From an uncultured Prevotella sp. (GTDB lineage Bacteria > Bacteroidota > Bacteroidia > Bacteroidales > Bacteroidaceae), in contig CALUGU010000008.1 of NCBI GenBank assembly GCA_944320255.1, positions 1 through 48,273 on the forward strand: DNA of 48,273 nucleotides, written 5' to 3'. Positions 40,850 to 48,273 of the stretch are shown piece by piece (positions within the stretch are counted from its first letter, which is position 1; each line of letters opens with the position of its first letter). The position numbers were made by a program, and so were the translations under genes. The notes beneath the pieces are model-generated. The model worked only from the letters and a program-made list of their open reading frames with translations, did no database searches and was not told the origin of the DNA.

Positions 40850-42667
40850 TTAATAGCCGGGGTTCTGGTCAGCATCGGTCATAGCCGTGTTGTTGGCCAA
40901 CTCGGTAGCCGGAATTGGACGATACCATTTGATTTCACCCCGCGCGTTACTCATGTTGGTAACTGACGTAACGTCTGGATTGAACGCCACGTTATAACGG
41001 ACGAGCTGACGCGTGCGGCGGAGATCCATCCAACGTCCGCTTTCGCCGTACTCCTCACGAGCCTTCTCGTCGAGAATGACGTCGAGCTCGGTTATGTCAC
41101 CGAAATTTGCGGGAACGGTGTACTCATACTGATAGTCTGAGAACGAATTTAAGTGCCCGGCGTTAGAACGGTCGCGAACGGAGTTGAGACGGGCGAGAGC
41201 CTGCGTCTGGTCTCCGGCCATAAGATAAGCCTCGGCGGCAGTGAGATACATATCGCTTAAATGGAACACAACTATGTCACGATAACCGTTGGTGGTATTG
41301 GTGTTCTCCTGCGCCGTCTGCGGGTCGTCGAATTTCTTCACAGTAGCAGGGAAGTTCAGGCCTCCGCAAGCCTCGCTGTAAGACGGAGTACTCTTGGTCC
41401 ACGTGCCGTTGGCACTAAAAGAGTACATAACTACAGGATCGGCCATGATGTAAGCGTAAACTGCATTCACGTTGCTTCCCCTTACGTACTGGGATGCGTT
41501 GGCGGCAAGCTCAGCCTCGGCTTCTGCCTCGGTGACATAGAAAGGAAAGTAACGGAAGGCTATGGGCATCGAGTTGAGGTTAGAGCCGTTGTAATAAGCA
41601 TAGTAGCCTGTTGTGCCCCATGTGCCGTTGTAGTTGTACATCGTGGTCATGAAAGTTGCGTCGAAACGGGTGTCGCCTTTTCCCCAAAGATAGATAGCCT
41701 TGGCAGACATACCCGAACGTCCGCAATACTTCTCACCCGTAGAGTTAGGCTGTCCGTAGTAGCCGCCGATGTTGTTCTGCAGTCCGTGGCCGCCCTCGCT
41801 GAGGTTGCCGGGGAAGCCGTTGCGCTCGTACTGGAGCGAGAAGATGGTCTCGTTGTTATTGCCCTCATTTTCAGGAGCCCACTTTTCCTCAAACGTCATA
41901 GTGAGAGGCTGGCCGGCAATGGCTGCATCAGCGTATTGTGCGGCCTTCTCGAAATAGGAGCGGTCGTTAATTGTGTACGTACCGTTGACGGCATTGTCAA
42001 GGGTCGTGCCCAAATCCCAACCTGCGGCGAGGCATACCTTTGCGAGCAGAGCCTTGACGGCGCGCTGGCTAACACGCCCATACCCGTCAGCACTTGCAGG
42101 TTCGGCGGGGAGGTTTGCATCATTCATAATACCCTCAAGCTCGGCAATCAACGTCGGGTAAAGTTCTGACAGAGGAGTCTTTGGATAGTTGCGCTCGGCA
42201 TTCTGGATGAACCAGTCAACGTAAGGCACGGAGCCGAACTGTTGTGTCAAGAGATAATAACCGAAGCAACGGAAAAACTTACCCTCGGCTTCCACCGTCC
42301 CATTGTCGCCAGCCATCTGAATCATATAGTTGGCGTTGTTGATGAACGAATAGAGGTTGGTGTAATAATCTGAAATCGTTAAAGTCTGCGGGGTGAAAGT
42401 GTACATACTCAACTCACCGAGGTTTTCACCGTGCACACCGCAATAAAGGTCGGTGCCGCGTTCGTAAAGGTCGGTAGACGACAACAGCGGCTTGAGCAAC
42501 GAATAGGTGTAAGTGCGCAGCCCCTCTAATCCTTCCTCCGTAGGGAAGTAAGAATCAGAATCTATGTTTGTCTTGTTTTCCGCATCAAGGAAGTCAGAGC
42601 AACCAGCCAAAGTGCCTGCTCCAGCCGCGATGGCAGCAACAAAAGCTATATTAATTAATTTTTTCAT
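40850..42667 (-). CDS. SusD/RagB-family nutrient-binding lipoprotein
   Basis: Surface lipoprotein that forms the lid of the SusC transporter and binds its substrate. It is 605 aa. Lipobox LAGC with C23, followed by SDFLDAENKT. The TPR-like helical SusD fold is supported by LYSFINNANYMIQ, CFGYYLLTQQFGSVPYVDW, LSDMYLTAAEAYLMAG and DEKAREEYGESGRWMDLRR, all standard SusD blocks. It lies 21 bases after susC. The ligand cannot be deduced; no glycosidase, lyase or sulfatase is adjacent. Confidence 0.94.
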   Translation of the reverse strand: MKKLINIAFVAAIAAGAGTLAGCSDFLDAENKTNIDSDSYFPTEEGLEGLRTYTYSLLKPLLSSTDLYERGTDLYCGVHGENLGELSMYTFTPQTLTISDYYTNLYSFINNANYMIQMAGDNGTVEAEGKFFRCFGYYLLTQQFGSVPYVDWFIQNAERNYPKTPLSELYPTLIAELEGIMNDANLPAEPASADGYGRVSQRAVKALLAKVCLAAGWDLGTTLDNAVNGTYTINDRSYFEKAAQYADAAIAGQPLTMTFEEKWAPENEGNNNETIFSLQYERNGFPGNLSEGGHGLQNNIGGYYGQPNSTGEKYCGRSGMSAKAIYLWGKGDTRFDATFMTTMYNYNGTWGTTGYYAYYNGSNLNSMPIAFRYFPFYVTEAEAEAELAANASQYVRGSNVNAVYAYIMADPVVMYSFSANGTWTKSTPSYSEACGGLNFPATVKKFDDPQTAQENTNTTNGYRDIVVFHLSDMYLTAAEAYLMAGDQTQALARLNSVRDRSNAGHLNSFSDYQYEYTVPANFGDITELDVILDEKAREEYGESGRWMDLRRTRQLVRYNVAFNPDVTSVTNMSNARGEIKWYRPIPATELANNTAMTDADQNPGY

Positions 42668-42688
42668 TTTCGTAAAAATAATGATTGT

Positions 42689-45600
42689 TTAGAACTTAAT
42701 GTTTGCACCAAACTGCCACGTCACGGTGCTGGGGCCGTCTTGGTCGAGGTCGGCACTTGCCCATTCGGGGTCGAAGCCCTTGTAGTCTGTCCAGACGAAC
42801 GGGTTGGTGACAGTGCAATAGAGGCGGAGGTAAGAGCACCCGAACTTCTCAGTCCACTTCTTGGGGAAGGTGTAACCGAGGGTTATGTTCTTAACCTTTA
42901 CGTATGATGCGTCAGCGTACTTGTTGACAGCAGCCGCACCGTCGCCGCTGATCCAGTTGCTCGTTGAGGCGAATCCATTGCTTCCACCATAGTTCGGGAA
43001 TGGATAGCTGCCGTAATGGGTCTTCTCTTGGTAAACAGGGTTGATGTAAGTGCCATCAGGATTTATGCCGTCACAATCGAGAAGCGTACCTGCGGGAATG
43101 TAGTTGTCAACTACAAGACGTGTACGTCCGCGCTGGCTGTAGTCGAGATACTCACCGTAGAAGGCGGAGTTAACCCACATACCTTGCTTGGTATAGAGAG
43201 ACGCTGAAAGATCCCATCCCTTGTAAGAAAGGGTTGTAGAGAAGCTGCCTGACCACTTCGGGTCGGTGTTGTAAATTTTCTTATCATCGTCGGTGAAGGT
43301 TCCGTCGCCGTTACGGTCTACGATGATAGGCATGCCTTCAGCCCACTGGTAGCATTTGTAGTAATAGTCGTATTCCTTAACCTGCGTGCCGGGAGTGAAG
43401 CCCATCTGCTTAGCAATGTCGTTGTCGGGCACTGTCATCATACGGTCGCTAACGATGCCGTTCCACTCGAAGCCGTAGAAGTTGTTGAAAGTCTCACCGA
43501 TAAAAAGGTTGCCCTCTTCTTCACCCGTGATAAAGTTACCGCCTACGCCGTTGATTTCACGAACTTCGTTCTTGTTATGCGCGAATGTGAATGTCGTGGT
43601 CCAACGCCAATCCTTAGTGCGGATGTTCTCGGTGGTAAGAGAAATCTCGACACCGGTGTTGCGTACAGAGCCTACGTTGGTAGTCATATAGATGCCGCCG
43701 GCCTCAAGCGGGAGGGGCACATCGTAAAGAAGATCCCTTGACGTCTTGGTGTACCAATCGACAGAACCGCGGATGCGCTCGTTGAAGAAGCCGAAATCGA
43801 GACCTACGTTGAACTCGCGAGACTTCTCCCACTGGAGATCGCGGTCAACGATGCCGTTTGGATAGAAACCTTGGAGATAAGTAGAACCGAAGGGGTAATA
43901 AATAGGGCCGCCAACGGTTATCTGCGTAGCGTAGTCGCCGATGCCTCGGTTGTTACCAGTCTCACCGTAAGAGAGACGTATCTTGGCATTAGAGAGCCAC
44001 TTACGAGTCTTGGCCATGAACGGTTCTTCCGAAAGACGCCAAGCGAAAGCTGCCGACGGGAATGCGCCCCAACGGTTGCCCTTGCGGAAGCGTGACGAGC
44101 CGTCCCAACGGATAGAAGCCGTCAGCATATAACGCTCCTTGAAGGTATAGTTAGCACGGAAAGCGTAGGAAACCATACTGTTTTCAGCGTAAGAGTTGCC
44201 TGACTCGTCAGCGTTGTAAGTTCCACTGTTGAGGTTCCACCACAGAGTGCCGTCAAGCACGCCCGTGTAGGCAAGATCTTGAGCTTCAACGTCAGTGTGC
44301 AGCATAGAGACAAGTCCCATCAAGTTGAGGTGATGGTCTTTACCGAAGTAATTGTCATAAGTCACCATGTTGTCCCACGTCCAGTCGAGAGTCTTTTCGG
44401 TTGACTTTGTAGCGATATTCGCATCGCCGTCGTCAAAAACGGGTGCATCATAGAAATATCCCTCACGATAATATGTGAAGTTGGGCGAGAAGGTTGACTT
44501 GATGGTAAGTCCCTTAACAGGCATTATCTGAACGTACACGTTGCCAAGAGCGCGCCACGTCTGACGGTTGCGCACTTCATTGTTGTCTGCGAAGTATAGC
44601 AACGGGCTGGGCTGGTCAGAGAACTGGTTGTTCGACGTAGAGCCGAGAGCGAGGTAGTTACCCGGAGCGGGGTTGATGTCGCCGTTCTCGTCGTAAGGCT
44701 GGCAGTAAACGTTCTGACGGTAAGCGTACTGAACACCCTTATCGCTGGCGTAATCATGGTTTACACGGGCAAGGTTGAAGCTGAAACCGGCACTTACATA
44801 TTTATTAATCTTGGCATCAAGACTACCCTTGAAGTTGAACTTGTCCTGCTCGTCACCGTCATAAATTCCGTCTTCGCTTGAATAGCCTACACCCATGTGG
44901 TAGCTGAGGCGGTTGTTAGCTCCGCTGATAGAGAGGTAGTGGTTCTGCTGGTGGCCGCTGCCTGTGATGAGGTCGGGCCAGTCAACAGTCTCGCCGTTGG
45001 CCATCATCTGCTTCAAACGGTAATCGCCCGTGTCATCATTGTGAATGGCCATCTGGTTGTAAGTGGTGTTAGAAGCCATCTGATAGATTGGGCGTCCGCT
45101 CGTAAGCGCACCTCCTGCGTAAGTTAAGAACTTACGGAAGCGGAAATCATAAAACTGCTGTCCATCCATGAAGTCCGGCATACGCGCAACGTTGGTGATT
45201 CCATAATATCCATCATAACTGATGGTAGGCTTGCTCATTTCCCCGCTCACTGTAGTACCGCTCTTGGTGGTGACGATTACGACACCGGCCGTAGCACGAG
45301 AACCGTAGATAGCGGTAGAAGAAGCATCTTTGAGGACGTCGATACGCTCAATGTCCTGCGGGTTGAGCCAGTCAATATCTTCAGAAGCGACACCGTCAAC
45401 TATATAAAGAGGATGAAGACTCGTGTTATTAGACGACTTACCACGGATTTCAATGTCGAAAGTGTTACCGGCACGTCCTGTGGTCTGGGTGATGTTCACG
45501 CCGGGGACTGAACCTTGCAGGTTTTCAAGCACGGAGGGAGCGCCCTTGGCGTTGAGCTGTTCGGTGTTGACTGATGAGATAGAACCCGTAAGGTCGCTCT

Positions 45601-45943
45601 TTTTCATGGTACCGTAACCAACGACAACAACTTCGTCAAGGGCTTGGTTGTCTTCTTGCATTACGATGTCGATGCGCGAACGGTTGCCCACGGAGATTGT
45701 CTGCTCCTGGTAGCCGATGTAGGAGATGGTGATCTTGGTAGACTCCGTGGCGTTGGGGATGCTGAAGTTGCCGTCGATGTCGGTGATGGCCCCTACCTTG
45801 CCGTCGGCCATGACGGTGACTCCTATCAGCGGTTCGCCATTAGCGTCTTTCACGGTGCCGGTGACGGTGCTTTGGGCGTAGGCCACAAAGCCGCTCATCG
45901 ACAATAGTGATGCCAATAAGGCTTTTCTGAATTTGTTGGTCAT
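42689..45943 (-). CDS. SusC/RagA-family TonB-linked outer-membrane transporter
   Basis: 1084 aa. Signal peptide about 1-24 (to YAQS). Carboxypeptidase-regulatory-like domain about 25-105 (GTVKDANGEPLIGVTV, TDIDGNFSIP). The SusC signature is QALDEVVVVGYGTMKKSDLTG. The plug domain spans about 118-230 (LYIVDGV, IERIDVLKDASSTAIYGSRA), followed by the 22-strand barrel to WQFGANIKF. It is the first gene of the SusCD operon; a TATTTTTG box lies at 46118-46125, leaving a leader of about 170 bases. Confidence 0.95.
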   Translation of the reverse strand: MTNKFRKALLASLLSMSGFVAYAQSTVTGTVKDANGEPLIGVTVMADGKVGAITDIDGNFSIPNATESTKITISYIGYQEQTISVGNRSRIDIVMQEDNQALDEVVVVGYGTMKKSDLTGSISSVNTEQLNAKGAPSVLENLQGSVPGVNITQTTGRAGNTFDIEIRGKSSNNTSLHPLYIVDGVASEDIDWLNPQDIERIDVLKDASSTAIYGSRATAGVVIVTTKSGTTVSGEMSKPTISYDGYYGITNVARMPDFMDGQQFYDFRFRKFLTYAGGALTSGRPIYQMASNTTYNQMAIHNDDTGDYRLKQMMANGETVDWPDLITGSGHQQNHYLSISGANNRLSYHMGVGYSSEDGIYDGDEQDKFNFKGSLDAKINKYVSAGFSFNLARVNHDYASDKGVQYAYRQNVYCQPYDENGDINPAPGNYLALGSTSNNQFSDQPSPLLYFADNNEVRNRQTWRALGNVYVQIMPVKGLTIKSTFSPNFTYYREGYFYDAPVFDDGDANIATKSTEKTLDWTWDNMVTYDNYFGKDHHLNLMGLVSMLHTDVEAQDLAYTGVLDGTLWWNLNSGTYNADESGNSYAENSMVSYAFRANYTFKERYMLTASIRWDGSSRFRKGNRWGAFPSAAFAWRLSEEPFMAKTRKWLSNAKIRLSYGETGNNRGIGDYATQITVGGPIYYPFGSTYLQGFYPNGIVDRDLQWEKSREFNVGLDFGFFNERIRGSVDWYTKTSRDLLYDVPLPLEAGGIYMTTNVGSVRNTGVEISLTTENIRTKDWRWTTTFTFAHNKNEVREINGVGGNFITGEEEGNLFIGETFNNFYGFEWNGIVSDRMMTVPDNDIAKQMGFTPGTQVKEYDYYYKCYQWAEGMPIIVDRNGDGTFTDDDKKIYNTDPKWSGSFSTTLSYKGWDLSASLYTKQGMWVNSAFYGEYLDYSQRGRTRLVVDNYIPAGTLLDCDGINPDGTYINPVYQEKTHYGSYPFPNYGGSNGFASTSNWISGDGAAAVNKYADASYVKVKNITLGYTFPKKWTEKFGCSYLRLYCTVTNPFVWTDYKGFDPEWASADLDQDGPSTVTWQFGANIKF

Positions 45944-46117
45944 AGATGTTTGTTTTAGTTGTTAATATTGATGGCGCATCTCCGTGGGGACGCTACGCCT
46001 GTTGTCGTTAAGGTAGTTTTCATTTACGCAGCCTTGGCGGCTGGTGTTCGCTTGTTCGCTTTTTTTGCCATCCCGCTGCGGTGGCATAGGCTTACAGCCT
46101 TACGCTTGTTTCGTGTG

Positions 46118-46125
46118 CAAAAATA
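46118..46125 (-). promoter_or_regulatory. Putative -7 box of the SusCD operon
   Basis: TATTTTTG on the minus strand, 175 bases before the susC ATG; no clear -33 element. Confidence 0.4.
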
Positions 46126-46601
46126 CGCAAATACTTATAAAAAGTGTTTCATAAGAAGTTAATCATTGTTAACAAGGCGTTATTTTAACATTCAAGGATG
46201 ATATTTCAAATGTAAATTCTCATTTTTTATGGGTGAAAAATAATAAAGAGTTAAAGAATTAAGGGGTGGAATTTGTATGCGTAAATATTTTTGCAAGCCC
46301 CTATCGGTCATTAGAGCGTATATGTCTGAAGTATAATGACAGATTTGGGTTAAATCGCTATCAGGGCAAAACCAGTTTTTCCAGAAACTGCAAAGTGACA
46401 TATTGCGCCCAACCGACGCAACTGATAAAATGTACAGTAGGGCCGGCAAGGGGGCGAATGACGGCAAAACAGAGTGCAAAAGGCCATAAATCGCGAGCTG
46501 AAAAACGGCAAACGGGACGGCGAAAAGCGGCAAACGGGCAAACGGCTGTGGCACAGGGGGTTGGGGATGTGTGGCTTGCCTGAAATAAAACGGCGTTGAC
46601 G

Positions 46602-46633
46602 CTTGCTTTTATCGGCTTTTTGGAGTAATTTTG
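46602..46633 (+). promoter_or_regulatory. Putative promoter of sdaA
   Basis: CTTG at 46602-46605, a 20-base spacer, then TAATTTTG at 46626-46633, 27 bases before the ATG. Confidence 0.55.
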
Positions 46634-46660
46634 CAAGGAATTTATTTTTAAGGCAAAAAG

Positions 46661-47887
46661 ATGAAATCAATAAAGGAGATTTATAAAATAGGTAAAGGCC
46701 CGTCGAGCAGCCATACGATGGGGCCGCAGAAGGCTGCAAAGATTTTCCTGGAAAGGCACGGCGACGCCGCCGGCTTCGAGGTGACGCTCTACGGAAGCCT
46801 GGCCGCTACGGGCAAGGGGCACATGACGGACGTGGCGATAAACGAGGTGCTTGAGCCGGCGGCCCCGGTGAAAATCGTGTGGCAGCCTACGGTGTTCCTG
46901 CCGTTCCACCCCAACGGGATGAAGTTCAAGGCACTGGACGGCTCTGGCGCGGTGACTGACGAGTGGACGGTTTACAGCGTCGGCGGAGGCGCACTGTCTG
47001 AAGGCAAGACCGGCGGAGATATGTTCAACACGAGGGAAGTGTATGAAATGAACTCCATGACTGAAATAATGAAATGGTGTGAGGACACGGGCAGAAGCTA
47101 CTGGGAATATGTTGACGAATGCGAGGACAGCGACATCTGGGACTACTTGATGGAGGTGTGGCAGGTGATGCAGGCCGCCGTGGAACGTGGCATCAACCAT
47201 GAGGGGCGGCTGCCCGGCCCGCTGAACTTGGCAAGGAAGGCACCGACGTATTACGTCAAGGCGTCGGGCTACAAACAGTCGCTGCAAACGCGCGGACTGG
47301 TGTACGCATACGCCTTGGCGGTAAGCGAGGAAAACGCTTCGGGCGGCACAATAGTCACCGCACCGACGTGCGGCGCGTCCGGGGTGCTTCCGGCCGTGCT
47401 TTACCACCTTGCGAAAGGGCACAACTTCAACGACACACGCATCCTGCACGCCATTGCAACGGCTGGATTGATAGGCAACATCGCCAAGCGGAACGCTTCA
47501 ATCTCCGGGGCCGACGTAGGCTGCCAAGGCGAGGTGGGCGTGGCTTGCGCAATGGCTTCGGGAGCGGCGTGCCAGATGTTCGGCGGCAGTCCGTCGCAAA
47601 TTGAATACGCCGCCGAAATGGGTCTTGAACACCATCTCGGCATGACGTGCGACCCCATTTGCGGCCTCGTGCAAATCCCTTGCATCGAGCGCAACGCCTT
47701 CGCCGCCACTCGCGCCCTTGACGCCAACCTATATTCGGCTTTCTCTGACGGCAGCCACCGCGTTTCGTTCGACAGGGTAGTCGCAGTAATGAAACAAACC
47801 GGACACGACATCCCATCCCTTTACAAAGAGACAGGCTCAGGCGGCCTCGCAAAAGTGCTCGACCCTAAAGGAGCAAGGGAGCTGTAA
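46661..47887 (+). CDS. sdaA: L-serine ammonia-lyase, iron-sulfur dependent, single chain
   Basis: Deaminates L-serine to pyruvate and ammonia using a [4Fe-4S] cluster. It is 408 aa, with beta and alpha domains fused in one chain as in E. coli SdaA but shorter. The N-terminal motif GPSSSHTMGPQKAAKIF is at about 13-29. Further motifs are TVYSVGGGAL, TAPTCGASGVLPAVL and GCQGEVGVACAMASGAACQM. The cysteine-rich stretch TCDPICGLVQIPC (C330, C334, C341) is the likely cluster-binding region. It is monocistronic, with its own terminator at 47919-47949. Confidence 0.94.
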   Translation: MKSIKEIYKIGKGPSSSHTMGPQKAAKIFLERHGDAAGFEVTLYGSLAATGKGHMTDVAINEVLEPAAPVKIVWQPTVFLPFHPNGMKFKALDGSGAVTDEWTVYSVGGGALSEGKTGGDMFNTREVYEMNSMTEIMKWCEDTGRSYWEYVDECEDSDIWDYLMEVWQVMQAAVERGINHEGRLPGPLNLARKAPTYYVKASGYKQSLQTRGLVYAYALAVSEENASGGTIVTAPTCGASGVLPAVLYHLAKGHNFNDTRILHAIATAGLIGNIAKRNASISGADVGCQGEVGVACAMASGAACQMFGGSPSQIEYAAEMGLEHHLGMTCDPICGLVQIPCIERNAFAATRALDANLYSAFSDGSHRVSFDRVVAVMKQTGHDIPSLYKETGSGGLAKVLDPKGAREL

Positions 47888-47918
47888 AAAAAAGCTATTA
47901 TCTAATAAATAATACAAC

Positions 47919-47949
47919 AATCCCGGTAAGCATCCGCCTTGCCGGGATT
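47919..47949 (+). terminator. Terminator of sdaA
   Basis: AATCCCGGTAAG pairs with CTTGCCGGGATT (one mismatch), followed by ATTTGTG. Confidence 0.75.
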
Positions 47950-47984
47950 ATTTGTGCAATCCTGCATCTACCAGCCATTCACGC

Positions 47985-48150
47985 TCGTCTATTTTCCCAT
48001 CAGCCCTATCAGGCTCATCTGTCCCATGGGGCTTATTCGGCTTATTAGCCTTAATTCTTGTTATCTGTCTGGCTTATTTATCTTTTCCCATCAGGCATAT
48101 TTGGCTCATTGGGCTTATCAGCCTCATTCGGCTCATCCGTCCCATTACAA
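47985..48150. repeat. GGCTCAT/GGCTTATT repeat cluster downstream of the rRNA operon
   Basis: Many short units of GGCTTATT, GGCTCATC and CCCATCAGG. Two larger directly repeated blocks both start TTTTCCCATCAG (47992 and 48083) and end GTCCCAT. It lies between sdaA and the 5S rRNA terminator. The function is unknown. Confidence 0.75.
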
Positions 48151-48154
48151 CAAA

Positions 48155-48189
48155 AAAGCCCCGCGGGGAACGTCGTCCTCGCAGGGCTT
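48155..48189 (-). terminator. Terminator of the rRNA operon
   Basis: AAGCCCCGCGGGGA pairs imperfectly with TCCTCGCAGGGCTT, followed on the minus strand by TTTTTTGTTG. Confidence 0.85.
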
Positions 48190-48199
48190 CACTTGAAAA

Positions 48200-48273
48200 A
48201 GAAGGCGGCCTCCTACTCTCCCGCATCGCATTGCAGTACCATCGGCGCAGGCGGGCTTAACTTCTCTGTTCGG
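48200..48273 (-). rRNA. rrf: 5S ribosomal RNA, 3' part
   Basis: The minus strand reads CCGAACAGAGAAGTTAAGCC near the window edge, then GCCGATGGTACTGC and GGGAGAGTAGGAGGCCGCC. These are the conserved loop and helix regions of 5S rRNA. The 5' part and the rest of the rRNA operon lie outside the window. The exact 3' end is uncertain by a few bases. Confidence 0.92.

Larger units (their letters stand above)
45944..46660. other. Divergent intergenic region between susC and sdaA
   Basis: 717 bases with no gene. It contains the two promoter boxes (46118-46125 and 46602-46633), a long susC leader, and a nested inverted repeat at 46300-46368 (GCCCCTATCG ... CTATCAGGGC around GTCATTA ... TAATGAC). At 46470-46550 there are short direct repeats of GGCAAACGG/ACGGCGAAAAG. 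Confidence 0.6.

Noticed and set aside
46300..46368. tRNA-like fold in the susC-sdaA gap
   Set aside because: No anticodon arm, TTC loop or CCA-compatible acceptor stem could be assembled.

Overview
The window is chromosomal DNA from a Bacteroidales bacterium, most likely a GC-rich member of the Prevotellaceae. The evidence is a SusC/SusD pair, TonB-dependent receptors with carboxypeptidase-like N-termini, a complete type IX secretion (gliding/Por) core cluster, AATTAAG-rich intergenic DNA and TAnnTTTG promoter boxes without clear Shine-Dalgarno sites. The genus is inference; nothing here fixes the species.

Layout. 1-3558 (minus): three-subunit acyl-CoA carboxylase operon (biotin carboxylase, biotin carrier, carboxyltransferase; the last runs off the left edge). 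3898-4731 (minus): LptB. 4999-6646 (plus): MlaE/MlaF lipid ABC transporter. 6781-7860 (plus): secreted choloylglycine-hydrolase-family enzyme. 8037-8978 (minus): unknown exported protein. 9358-9867 (plus): gamma-carbonic-anhydrase-like protein. 9970-15000 (minus): TonB receptor plus an internally duplicated surface lipoprotein. 15451-16542 (minus): membrane metallophosphoesterase. 16938-19289 (plus): C10 cysteine protease with a type IX-like C-terminus. 19416-22264 (minus): KdtA and GltX. 22658-24727 (plus): 7TM-HD phosphodiesterase. 24812-27082 (minus): PriA. 27209-27561 (minus): two-gene small membrane protein cassette. 27705-28586 (minus): AraC-type regulator. 29476-30081 (minus): outer-membrane barrel protein. 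30238-36317 (minus): PorP-GldK-GldL-GldM-GldN. 36771-38204 (minus): DUF2795 protein, cob(I)alamin adenosyltransferase and a degenerate methyltransferase-like protein. 38291-39089 (minus): small-gene region with a second copy of the membrane cassette. 39283-45943 (minus): SusC, SusD, a small acidic lipoprotein and a secreted protein. 46661-47887 (plus): L-serine dehydratase. 48200-48273 (minus): 3' part of a 5S rRNA gene with its terminator.

How it fits together. The T9SS core would export the C10 protease and possibly the 39283-40224 protein, both of which end in short C-terminal sorting-like tails. LptB, KdtA and MlaEF all serve the outer membrane. The carboxylase and the adenosyltransferase are consistent with B12-linked propionate/succinate metabolism, but they are far apart and the mutase is not in the window.

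Most unusual content. (1) A paralogous cassette of two tiny membrane protein genes (81/82 aa then 34/34 aa) occurs twice, 11 kb apart; the 34-aa members are not conventionally called ORFs. (2) The intergenic regions carry several families of long, sometimes perfect, palindromes, each built from its own short oligonucleotide (AATTAAG, GACAAG, GTAGTTAA, ATGAATT, AGGAGTTAA, GGCTTATT). They often overlap stop codons or lie directly before start codons. (3) There are five dispersed AAAAGACGGCTTTT elements. (4) Two roughly 175-bp elements are bounded by GGGTGTATCA inverted repeats and have no transposase.
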